Source: an uncultured Rhizobiaceae group bacterium
GTDB lineage: Bacteria > Pseudomonadota > Alphaproteobacteria > Rhizobiales > Rhizobiaceae
NCBI GenBank assembly: GCA_938010435.1
Contig: CALLUS010000008.1
Location: 205,038-269,037, forward strand
Direction: 5' to 3'
Length of the DNA: 64,000 nt
The translations under genes were made by a program, and so were the position numbers. Below, piece by piece: positions 37,189 to 44,781 of the stretch. The notes under the pieces are model-generated. The model was not told where the DNA came from. It searched no databases and was given only the letters and a program-made list of their open reading frames with translations. Every line of letters begins with the position of its first letter. The stretch's first letter is position 1.

Positions 37189-38253
37189 ATGCCTGAAATA
37201 CTAAATCCAAATCCATCTAAATTGGCGATGGTTCCTTTTGTCAGCGTTGATGACATGATGAAAATCGTCAACACAATCGGCGCTCCCAAAATTATCGCTG
37301 AGATTGCCGAATATGTGGAAGCCGATTTTTTGCGTTGGGACCAATTCGACAAAACACCCCGCGTAGCAGCTCATTCCAAAGAGGGTGTGATCGAGTTGAT
37401 GCCGACCAGCGATGGCGAAACTTACGGTTTCAAATATGTAAACGGTCATCCAGCTAATATGGCCCGCGGTTTCCAAACAGTTACAGCCTTTGGAGTGTTG
37501 GCCCGTGTGGACAATGGGTATCCTGTTCTATTTTCAGAGATGACAATCCTGACGGCATTGCGCACCGCCGCGACTTCTGCAGTTGCAGCCAAACATCTTG
37601 CGCCAAAAAATTCCAAAATCATGGGGGTGATTGGGAACGGTGCGCAGTGTGAATTCCAAGCGTTAGCATTCAAAGAGGTCGTCGGCATCGACACAGTACA
37701 TCTTTACGACATCGATCCAGCGGCAACAAAAAAAGCAGTCCACAATCTTTCAAACAGCGGCCTCACAGTCATTGCCTGCAAGTCTGCAGAGGAAGCTGTG
37801 ACAGGCGTCCAAATTGTAACGACCTGCACCGCCGATAAACAATGCGCCACAATTTTGACCGACAATATGATTGGTGCTGGTATCCATATAAATGCCATCG
37901 GTGGCGACTGCCCGGGCAAAACAGAGCTGCACAAAGACATCCTATTGAGGTCTGATATTTTCGTTGAATACCCGCCGCAAACTCGTATCGAAGGCGAAAT
38001 TCAACAGTTGGATGACGATCACCCGGTAACGGAAATTTGGCAAGTCATGTCTGGGCAAGCTGAGGGCCGAATATCGGACAATCAAATTACACTTTTTGAC
38101 AGCGTTGGTTTCGCAACTGAAGATTTTTCAGCGTTGCGATATATCCGCGATCAATTGGAACGAACCGGACATTTCGTTGAATTGGACTTGCTGGCCGATC
38201 CCGACGATCCACGCGATCTTTTTGGAATGGTTCAACGCGCTTCAGATAAGTAA
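37189..38253 (+). CDS. Ornithine cyclodeaminase
   Basis: Converts ornithine to proline and ammonia using tightly bound NAD+. The 354-aa mu-crystallin/OCD-family enzyme shows the substrate Arg/Lys region (EGVIELMPTSDGETYGFKYVNGHPAN), LTALRTAATSAVAAKHLAPK, a Rossmann motif IMGVIGNGAQCEFQA and the catalytic Asp in NAIGGDCPGKTEL. Length and the C-terminal extension are like the long OCD of rhizobia. It follows ctlX by 27 nt. Together with arginase this gives arginine to ornithine to proline. Confidence 0.92.
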   Translation: MPEILNPNPSKLAMVPFVSVDDMMKIVNTIGAPKIIAEIAEYVEADFLRWDQFDKTPRVAAHSKEGVIELMPTSDGETYGFKYVNGHPANMARGFQTVTAFGVLARVDNGYPVLFSEMTILTALRTAATSAVAAKHLAPKNSKIMGVIGNGAQCEFQALAFKEVVGIDTVHLYDIDPAATKKAVHNLSNSGLTVIACKSAEEAVTGVQIVTTCTADKQCATILTDNMIGAGIHINAIGGDCPGKTELHKDILLRSDIFVEYPPQTRIEGEIQQLDDDHPVTEIWQVMSGQAEGRISDNQITLFDSVGFATEDFSALRYIRDQLERTGHFVELDLLADPDDPRDLFGMVQRASDK

Positions 38254-38314
38254 ACTGCCGACTATTGCTCCAACATCAATTCGGTCGCACACCGTCTCAT
38301 AAAAACCCTTCGGT

Positions 38315-38638
38315 CTAAAATGGCATTTTAAACCCTGGTGGGATTGGCAAACCAGCGGTAATATCCGCTGTTTTTTCTCGAGCTGCCTCTTCGGCGCGTT
38401 CTTTTGCTTGGTTGTGAGCAGCGACAATCAAGTCTTCCAGGATTTCGCCTTCGTCTTCTTTCAGCATAGACGGGTCGATCTTCACACCCTTCATCACACC
38501 TTTGCCTGTAAGTGTGACTGTCACCATCCCGCCACCAGATATACCTTCCGCTTCAAGTTCTTCAAGCTCAGCCTGCATGCCTTCCATTTTGGCCTGCATC
38601 TCTTTTACTTTGCCCATCATACCCATGATGTCTTTCAT
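38315..38638 (-). CDS. ybaB: YbaB/EbfC nucleoid-associated protein
   Basis: A 107-aa DNA-binding protein that dimerises and coats DNA without strong sequence preference. The N-terminal helix ([29 protein letters not shown]) and the central [21 protein letters not shown] are typical, as is the [12 protein letters not shown] ending. It follows dnaX by 68 nt on the same strand, the classic dnaX-ybaB pair. Confidence 0.94.
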   Translation of the reverse strand: MKDIMGMMGKVKEMQAKMEGMQAELEELEAEGISGGGMVTVTLTGKGVMKGVKIDPSMLKEDEGEILEDLIVAAHNQAKERAEEAAREKTADITAGLPIPPGFKMPF

Positions 38639-38706
38639 CGCATTTCAACTTTCATAATGCTGGGCTTAGCGCCCATAAATTCAAAAACACCCCGAGACCG
38701 GCTGGC

Positions 38707-40614
38707 CTAGAAGTAATCGTCCAAACCACCAGCGCCGGGGTCGCCCGTTTCATTGGGTCTATCTGTGTCTATATCGTCATCAGTGTCAGGATTTTCCAGT
38801 CCTGCTTCCAGTACTGCTGTTTCATCCAAACCGTCTGCTGCACCAGCATTGGGGAACCGCACATCGACAATTTTTGATTTTGGAAAAGCTTTCAGCACGG
38901 CCGCCACTGTAGGATCTGCTGCTGCGTCCGAAAAATGTTTTTCGCGGGTGGCAACTTCAACTTCTTTGATCGTTGCTTCGCCTATTGCTGCGCTGGTTAC
39001 AACGTCCCAAGTTTCGCCAGTCCATTCACGCAAACGGGCTTGTAGAATTTGGACAATATCTCGTGGCGGATTGCCTACAGGGCAAAACTCAATTCGGCCC
39101 GGAGCAAATTCGATCTGACTGAAATTGTTACGCAGCATCAGTTTGAAACGAATGTCGCGTTTTTTCTCGGCAAGATTGAGCAGGTCTTGAAATGTTTCCA
39201 CCGTGTCGTAAACGGCTTTGAGCTCAGGCGCGGGCGTTGGTTGTGGCACTTCCTGTATTGGGGGCTGAACCGTTTCAACAGGTTCATTATCGATCACCAG
39301 CGCAGGGCCATTGGCCGTTTTCTTCATGGTCGCGCCAGAGCCGCCAGTGTTCATGGAGCCGGATGCAACCGCAGTGGCACCGCCATGTGAACCGCCGTGA
39401 GACCCACCACTGGAAGATACTGTTCCGCCAGACTTCCCACCATCAGCCAGCGCTTTCAAAGCTTCGTCTGGTGTTGGCAAATCGGCAGCATGGGTGATCC
39501 GCACCAAAACCATATCGGCTGCGGCCAAAGGACGGGGGGATGATTGCACTTCGGCAATGCCCTTCAGCAACATTTGCCATGCACGGCCGAGAATACGTGG
39601 CGATAATTTTTCTGCAAAGGCTTTGCCACGTGTCTTTTCATCTTCACTCAAAGACGGGTCGTTCAACGCCGTGTCCACATAACGAACCCGCGTCACGAAA
39701 TGGACGAATTCCGCCAAATCGGTCAACACAGTCGCCGGGTCAGCACCCACATCATATTGTTCTTTGATCTCGGCAAGGGCTGCTGCGATATCGCCCTTCA
39801 TCACATATTCGAACAGGTCGATTACACGAGCGCGGTCTGCCAAGCCCAACATTTGGCGCACTTCTACGGCTTCGATTTTTCCACCACCGCTGCCTGCTGA
39901 ATGGGCAATGGTTTGATCAAGCAGCGAAAGAGCGTCGCGCACAGAGCCTTCACCAGTACGAGCTATCATCGCCAAAGCTTCTTCTTCAGCTTCGATATTC
40001 TCAAGTCCGGCGATCTTCGTCAAATGCGCTGTCATTTCACCCGCTTCAATGCGGCGCAAATCAAATCGTTGGCACCGCGACAAAACAGTGATCGGAACTT
40101 TACGGATTTCGGTTGTCGCGAAAATGAACTTCACATGTTCCGGTGGCTCTTCAAGCGTTTTCAACAAACCGTTGAAGGCTGCCGTCGACAACATGTGAAC
40201 CTCATCGATAATGTAAACTTTGTAGCGCGCTGAAACGGGCTTGTAGCGCACGCTTGCAATGATCTCTCGAATGTCACCAATACCCGTGTGGGAGGCGGCA
40301 TCCATCTCGATCACATCCACATGATTGCCTTCCATAATGGACGGGCAGTGAATGCCTTCTTGGGATAGATCCAACGTTGGCGATTTTATGTCGTCGGTTT
40401 CGAAATTCAGAGCGCGTGCCAGAATACGAGCCGTCGTGGTTTTACCTACCCCGCGCACACCGGTCAGCATATAAGCTTGAGCAATGCGGTTGGTGGCAAA
40501 CGCGTTCGACAATGTTCGCACCATTGGCTCTTGGCCAATGAGGTCATCAAATGTCGATGGGCGATATTTCCGAGCGAGAACCCGATATTCTTGATCCGCG
40601 CTCTTGTCACTCAT
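38707..40614 (-). CDS. dnaX: DNA polymerase III subunits gamma/tau
   Basis: ATPase of the clamp loader that ties the two core polymerases together at the replication fork. The 635-aa product starts MSDKSADQEYRVLARKYRPSTFDDLIGQ. Walker A is GVRGVGKTTTARIL, Walker B IDEVHML and the sensor motif ATTEIRKVP. The zinc-module region is the reduced alphaproteobacterial type (GIHCPSIMEGNHVDV). Domain III reaches about residue 365; a Gly/Ser-rich linker at about 380-410 leads into the tau C-terminal part. The frame is open 7 codons further up but MSDKS is the better start. No clear A-AAA-AAG slippery site for a gamma form is seen. Confidence 0.95.
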   Translation of the reverse strand: MSDKSADQEYRVLARKYRPSTFDDLIGQEPMVRTLSNAFATNRIAQAYMLTGVRGVGKTTTARILARALNFETDDIKSPTLDLSQEGIHCPSIMEGNHVDVIEMDAASHTGIGDIREIIASVRYKPVSARYKVYIIDEVHMLSTAAFNGLLKTLEEPPEHVKFIFATTEIRKVPITVLSRCQRFDLRRIEAGEMTAHLTKIAGLENIEAEEEALAMIARTGEGSVRDALSLLDQTIAHSAGSGGGKIEAVEVRQMLGLADRARVIDLFEYVMKGDIAAALAEIKEQYDVGADPATVLTDLAEFVHFVTRVRYVDTALNDPSLSEDEKTRGKAFAEKLSPRILGRAWQMLLKGIAEVQSSPRPLAAADMVLVRITHAADLPTPDEALKALADGGKSGGTVSSSGGSHGGSHGGATAVASGSMNTGGSGATMKKTANGPALVIDNEPVETVQPPIQEVPQPTPAPELKAVYDTVETFQDLLNLAEKKRDIRFKLMLRNNFSQIEFAPGRIEFCPVGNPPRDIVQILQARLREWTGETWDVVTSAAIGEATIKEVEVATREKHFSDAAADPTVAAVLKAFPKSKIVDVRFPNAGAADGLDETAVLEAGLENPDTDDDIDTDRPNETGDPGAGGLDDYF

Positions 40615-40648
40615 GAAATAGCCTAGATTAACCACTCGCGTGTCGCCG

Positions 40649-40669
40649 AAAACAGCTCGGCTGTTTTTT
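40649..40669 (+). terminator. Hairpin terminator between dnaX and ffs
   Basis: Eight-bp stem AAAACAGC / GCTGTTTT with a TCG loop and a run of six T on the plus strand. On the minus strand the stem is followed by only four T. It lies in the dnaX upstream region, between the ffs terminator and the dnaX start. Confidence 0.5.
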
Positions 40670-40684
40670 GTGGAAAGACCCGCG

Positions 40685-40713
40685 CAAAAAAGAACCGAAC
40701 ACCTATCGGTGTG
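40685..40713 (-). terminator. Terminator of the SRP RNA gene
   Basis: On the minus strand ACACC-GATA-GGTGT forms a short hairpin, followed by TTCGGTTC and TTTTTT. It sits directly at the 3' end of the SRP RNA sequence. Confidence 0.6.
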
Positions 40714-40820
40714 AGGTGGAAGACTGGCTTAGCGTGACCCGTGCCGGAATCTCGTTGGGGCTGCTTCGTTCCCGATCTGACCCGGTTGGCGAGTGGCACG
40801 TCCACAAACCAGCCTTCCAA
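40714..40820 (-). ncRNA. ffs: Signal recognition particle RNA (4.5S, bacterial small type)
   Basis: The apical hairpin of SRP RNA is clear on the minus strand: GGGTCAGATCGGGAACG then AAGCAGCCC, matching the universal GGUCAGGUCCGGAAGGAAGCAGCC with a GGAA tetraloop and a compensated closing pair. The outer ends pair as GGAAGGCTGG (40818-40809) with CCAGTCTTCC (40727-40718), one G-U. The RNA binds Ffh and targets membrane proteins to the translocon. It lies just upstream of dnaX, a frequent position in alphaproteobacteria. Ends are approximate to a few bases. Confidence 0.92.
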
Positions 40821-40890
40821 GGGCATCATATCATGTGTGCAAGGGTGAAAAGCAAGCTTACAGATGCAAAAAAACTGATAAGATTGCCAG

Positions 40891-41325
40891 ATGTTCGGCC
40901 TATCCAAAACATTTCAACTCGATCCACGCCTGAAGGCAGACACTTTTGTCATTCACGAAGACGAAACGGCATATCTTTTGTTGATGAATGACAAACGCTG
41001 GCCGTGGGTCATTCTGGTACCCCGTATTGCAGATGTTGAAGAGCTTCACGATCTCAACCAAGGAATTGTTGGCACTTACATGCAACTCGCCACCAAAACC
41101 GGAGAATTGCTGAAAAGCACAACCGGTTGCGAGAAAATCAATATTGCAACCATCGGAAATATGGTGCGCCAATTACACATACATATAATCGCCAGAGATG
41201 TAGGCGACGCCAATTGGCCGGGCCCCGTATGGGGGTTTGGTGAACGCGAACTCTATTCAGGTGCCGAAGGCAAAGCTCGCGCCGCAAACCTAAAGAAAGC
41301 ACTTTATGTCCCGTTCTTTTCTTGA
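40891..41325 (+). CDS. HIT-domain nucleotide hydrolase
   Basis: A 144-aa histidine-triad protein. The triad is reduced: QLHIHIIAR, with two His in place of the classical HxHxH, as in the alphaproteobacterial HIT group that also has NWPGPVWG. Members hydrolyse nucleoside phosphoramidates or dinucleotides in the cytoplasm. Its end overlaps nudC by 20 bases, which suggests coupled translation with an enzyme acting on NAD(H)-type dinucleotides. Confidence 0.88.
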   Translation: MFGLSKTFQLDPRLKADTFVIHEDETAYLLLMNDKRWPWVILVPRIADVEELHDLNQGIVGTYMQLATKTGELLKSTTGCEKINIATIGNMVRQLHIHIIARDVGDANWPGPVWGFGERELYSGAEGKARAANLKKALYVPFFS

Positions 41326-42286
41326 TGCTGATTTCCAACCTGAAGAAGTGAGCGCACGTTTAGCATTTTCCGGCAATCGGCTTGAACGCCTGTCTGAAGA
41401 ACGTTCTGATACTTGTGTGGAAGAAGCTCTCGCTAACAAGGATGCACGGCTATTCGGCATTGCTCGTGGTCGCGTCTTGATCGCTTTTGAAAACGACCAG
41501 CCTCGCGGGTTGATGACAACGAACGAACTACAAGCTTTCGCACCAAAAATACCTTTTGCCGCTTTGCTTGGGCATGACGGTGATGCACCGCGTCTTGCAG
41601 TGCCGCTGGGTATAAATCCAGATAATGAAAATTTGGAATTGCCAGACGGGTTTAAGCTAATCGATTTTAGATCTCTCGTGATGCAACGTTTGTTATCCCA
41701 TGAAGAACTTGGCCAAATGGCACAGGGTGCCGCTTATCTCGCTTGGCATGCTTCATCGCGTTTTTGCGGGCGCTGCGGCAATAAGACGGAAATGCGTGGC
41801 GGCGGAGTTAAACGCCATTGTCTATCTTGCGAAATCGACACATTCCCACGCACGGACCCTGTGGTCATTATGCTCACGGTCAAGGGCGATAAATGCTTGC
41901 TAGGACGTTCTCCCCATTTCCCACCGGGCATGTATTCCGCCTTGGCCGGATTTGTGGAAGCGGGGGAAACCATCGAAACGGCCGTGCGTCGAGAAACATT
42001 TGAGGAATCCGGCATACGCGTGGGCAAAGTTACCTATCACGCCACACAACCGTGGCCCTTCCCCCACACTTTGATGATCGGGTGCTACGGCGAAGCTTTG
42101 GAAGACGATATTGTGCGCGACGAAGGGGAGTTGGAAGATTGCCGCTGGTTCACGAAAACTGAAATTCGCGCGATCCTCAAAGGCGAAGGCCCCAAGAACG
42201 AAGATGGAAGCCCGCAATTCTTCTGTCCACCAACTTATGCGATTGCCAATTGCCTTGTGACCGATTGGGCTAATGGCGGGGTTTAA
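41306..42286 (+). CDS. nudC: NAD(+) diphosphatase / RNA deNADding enzyme
   Basis: Cleaves NAD(H) to NMN(H) and AMP and, in family members, removes NAD caps from RNA. The 326-aa chain has an N-terminal domain, a zinc ribbon with CGRCG and CLSC (about residues 153-175), the Nudix box GFVEAGETIETAVRRETFEESG, and TQPWPFPHTLM, the NudC-specific motif usually written SQPWPFPxS. Start overlaps the HIT gene by 20 bases; it is tail-to-tail with the FAD enzyme. Confidence 0.93.
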   Translation: MSRSFLDADFQPEEVSARLAFSGNRLERLSEERSDTCVEEALANKDARLFGIARGRVLIAFENDQPRGLMTTNELQAFAPKIPFAALLGHDGDAPRLAVPLGINPDNENLELPDGFKLIDFRSLVMQRLLSHEELGQMAQGAAYLAWHASSRFCGRCGNKTEMRGGGVKRHCLSCEIDTFPRTDPVVIMLTVKGDKCLLGRSPHFPPGMYSALAGFVEAGETIETAVRRETFEESGIRVGKVTYHATQPWPFPHTLMIGCYGEALEDDIVRDEGELEDCRWFTKTEIRAILKGEGPKNEDGSPQFFCPPTYAIANCLVTDWANGGV

Positions 42287-43362
42287 CCAGTCGTCAAAAA
42301 TCCGGTCAGCTTTCCACATTCATCTTCCAAAATGAATTTTGCGAATTCGGGAGCAACAACTGGTGCACGTAAAAAACCTGCTCCCGCATGGCTGAGGCTG
42401 AAATAAACGTTTGGTTTTTTTTGCGAACGCCCAAGCCGTAAATTCCCGTCACCCACTTTGGTGCGCAGTCCGACAGTGATTTTGACCAGCGGCATGTCTT
42501 GCAGTTCAGGTAAAACAGGAATCGCATTATCGAGTAATTTTGCAATCACATCTTCATCTGGCTCCAAAGACATTTCATCAGGTTCGTAGGTCGTACCGAC
42601 GATAAGGTGATCACAATTCACTAATGAGCGCGGACACATATTACCGCGATGATGTTTGATGAGATGACGCACAGGCATTGACAGTTTGCTGTTGTCAAAA
42701 ATTAAATTGACGCCGCGCACGGGACGGCTAACTGGCATATCAGGAATAAAATCCACAAATGCGTTCGCACCCATACCATTGCAAATGATGAGTTTATCAA
42801 AATGCACTTTATCACCCAATGACGTGATCAAATGGCTCGTTTCTATTTTCTCAACAGCGCAATTTTCATGCACTTCCATACCACGCTTTTGCAAAGCGTC
42901 TGCCAGCGCCGCGCATACAGCCGCGCTATTGACCCAAGCCACATTTGGCAAAAATGCAGCTGTTGAAATTTCGTTTGAGATAGATGGTTCAATCTCGTGC
43001 GCCTCTTGCGGTGTCAGCCGTTCCACAGTCCAGCCTTGCTCATCGCGAGTCTCAATATCCTTTAAAAACTTGTCTTCATTTTCAGGCAGTGAGACCCGCA
43101 ACTGACCATCACATTTCAAGCCGATATCTTTGCCTGTTTCATGCAACAATTCATCGGCCAATTCGGGCCAGCGCTTTAAACCTTCCCACTCGACTGCCCG
43201 AATTGATGTTCCTCCCAATCGCGGTTCCAAATAAGACGTCGCCACACCACTTGCACCCGATGCGATTGTGTTGGCTTCCAGCACGGTGACATCAGCGCCC
43301 GCCTTCGACAATTCATACGCCACGGATAAGCCCGCGATACCAGCGCCAACCACAACGATCAC
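42283..43362 (-). CDS. FAD-dependent oxidoreductase, probable MnmC oxidase half
   Basis: A 359-aa DAO-family flavoenzyme. The FAD-binding start VVVGAGIAGLSVAYELSKAG, the ATG-like CNGMGANAF and the closing SHAGAGFLRAP are visible. In E. coli the oxidase that converts cmnm5U34 to nm5U34 in tRNA is fused to the methyltransferase as MnmC. Here the methyltransferase MnmD is encoded just upstream with a 4-base overlap, so this gene is most likely the unfused oxidase half. A glycine-oxidase-type activity cannot be excluded. Confidence 0.8.
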   Translation of the reverse strand: MIVVVGAGIAGLSVAYELSKAGADVTVLEANTIASGASGVATSYLEPRLGGTSIRAVEWEGLKRWPELADELLHETGKDIGLKCDGQLRVSLPENEDKFLKDIETRDEQGWTVERLTPQEAHEIEPSISNEISTAAFLPNVAWVNSAAVCAALADALQKRGMEVHENCAVEKIETSHLITSLGDKVHFDKLIICNGMGANAFVDFIPDMPVSRPVRGVNLIFDNSKLSMPVRHLIKHHRGNMCPRSLVNCDHLIVGTTYEPDEMSLEPDEDVIAKLLDNAIPVLPELQDMPLVKITVGLRTKVGDGNLRLGRSQKKPNVYFSLSHAGAGFLRAPVVAPEFAKFILEDECGKLTGFLTTG

Positions 43363-44039
43363 AATTTTTGCCCTGCAATCATATCGCGCTTACTGCCAAA
43401 ACCAGCGCGCTTTTCCACTTCAAACCCTGCTTCTTGCAAATTGCGGCGCACCCAACCTGCTGCTGTGTAACTTGCGAATGTGCCTTTAGGTTTCGTTTTC
43501 TCACCCACCAATTTCATCAATTCAGGCGACCACATATCTGGATTTTTGGCAGGGGCAAAACCATCCAAATACCAAGCATCCACTTGCGGAAAATTTGGCA
43601 GCATTTCACTGGCTTCGCCGTGATGCACATGGAGTGTTGTTTGAGCATCTATTTCCATGGCACGGGAAAGGTTATTCCAATGGCTCAACAGTGGCTCACT
43701 GAATTTAGATAGTCCTGTCCACCGCGCCAAAGCCTTGGCCGCAGCTTCCTTGCCCATCGGAAAGCCTTCGACCGATACAAATGTCAGATGTTCGTCTTCA
43801 TCTCTATGCACGCACCATTGGTTCCAAGTCTCAAGAAAGTTCAAACCCGTGCCAAAGCCCAACTCCCCGACTACAAAATGTTCAGCCTTTACCCATCGTT
43901 CAGGTATGCCGTTGCCTTGAATAAACACATGATCACATTCCGCCCGCCCATCGTTGCGCGAATAATAATGATCCTCAAACCGATGGGAAAAAGGCAAATC
44001 ATTTCCGTCAAAGGATATGTGGTCATGGTCTTGTGTCAT
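43359..44039 (-). CDS. mnmD: tRNA nm5U34 methyltransferase MnmD (unfused)
   Basis: Methylates 5-aminomethyl(-2-thio)uridine at the tRNA wobble position with SAM. The 226-aa product carries FSHRFEDHYYSRNDGRAECDHVFIQGNG, the SAM-binding motif VGELGFGTGLNFLETW and the DAWYLDGFAPAKNPDMWS motif of the DUF752/MnmD family, ending in KRDMIAG. The frame extends upstream to 44114 with a CxxC-containing stretch; the ATG at 44039 matches the usual family start and has AGG close by, but the longer start cannot be excluded. Coupled to the FAD enzyme gene. Confidence 0.88.
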   Translation of the reverse strand: MTQDHDHISFDGNDLPFSHRFEDHYYSRNDGRAECDHVFIQGNGIPERWVKAEHFVVGELGFGTGLNFLETWNQWCVHRDEDEHLTFVSVEGFPMGKEAAAKALARWTGLSKFSEPLLSHWNNLSRAMEIDAQTTLHVHHGEASEMLPNFPQVDAWYLDGFAPAKNPDMWSPELMKLVGEKTKPKGTFASYTAAGWVRRNLQEAGFEVEKRAGFGSKRDMIAGQKL

Positions 44040-44258
44040 TGGACCTGTGTGAGACTTGGTATTTGGAAAGGCAAGTGCTTTTTGATTGCCACAATGGTGA
44101 CACAGGTTTTTCATTCTCCCGTTCGAAAACGCAAAATCACGAAAACGTCAAAGTGTGTTATCTCGCACAGTTTTAGGTTTCGGCATTCGCTAGTGTTGTC
44201 TCAAGGACGAAGCAACGTTCGATAAAAAAGCTCTGGCGAGCACATCAGGAGAGAAAAA

Positions 44259-44603
44259 ATGACAGCGCCTTCAATGTCCAGATTTAAGACCGCAAAAATT
44301 CTCATATCCTTTATGCTGGCACTCACAGTATTGGGAACAGGATTCAGCAGCAATGCAGACGCGAAAAGTAAATACAGAAAACGTGCTGCAGCTGGTGTCA
44401 TTGGCGCTATTATAGGCGGAGCCATTGTTGCAGATTCAGTTCGTCATCGTGACCGCGAATTTGAAGAAGACTATGACGAAGAACCGCGCCAATCCGGATG
44501 GGAACGTCACGTTGCCCGTTGCTATGCTTCATACCGTTCTTACAACGAACGCTCCGATACTTATGTGGGATATGACGGGATTGAACGTCGCTGCCGCAAA
44601 TAA
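44259..44603 (+). CDS. BA14K family protein
   Basis: A 114-aa exported protein. After a signal peptide (MLALTVLGTGFSSNADA) comes a glycine-zipper-like stretch AAAGVIGAIIGGAIVADS, an acidic linker (REFEEDYDEEP) and the BA14K motif HVARCYASYRSYNERSDTYVGYDGIERRC with its two conserved Cys. BA14K proteins are common in Rhizobiales and were first noted as Brucella antigens; their molecular role is not settled. An AGGAGAG SD lies just before the start. Confidence 0.82.
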   Translation: MTAPSMSRFKTAKILISFMLALTVLGTGFSSNADAKSKYRKRAAAGVIGAIIGGAIVADSVRHRDREFEEDYDEEPRQSGWERHVARCYASYRSYNERSDTYVGYDGIERRCRK

Positions 44604-44662
44604 AAAATCATAGAATTTGGCAATAGTCTGAAAACGCCCCTGTCGGAAAATTGCTAAAAACG

Positions 44663-44695
44663 TTGAACCCAAGCGGCAATCGCCCTTGGGTTCAA
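44663..44695. terminator. Strong hairpin after the BA14K gene, poor T-run
   Basis: Eleven-bp perfect stem TTGAACCCAAG / CTTGGGTTCAA, continued by GGC/GCC with an AATC loop. The downstream bases are TTGTGTTTC, so the T-run is interrupted. It is a probable terminator of the BA14K transcript or a stable 3' end. Confidence 0.6.
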
Positions 44696-44781
44696 TTGTG
44701 TTTCAGGTTCAAATCATTGACGAAGGTTCAGCCATCCAGCATCACTTATGAATCGAGATACGGTTTGATTCGGAGAGACAG

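Noticed and set aside
38707..40614. Programmed frameshift making a gamma form of DnaX
   Set aside because: No A-AAA-AAG slippery site with a following hairpin was found in the expected region.
43966..44114. Longer MnmD start with a CxxC stretch at 44114
   Set aside because: The GGGAG there is almost adjacent to the ATG, and the extra residues do not look like the family; kept only as an alternative.
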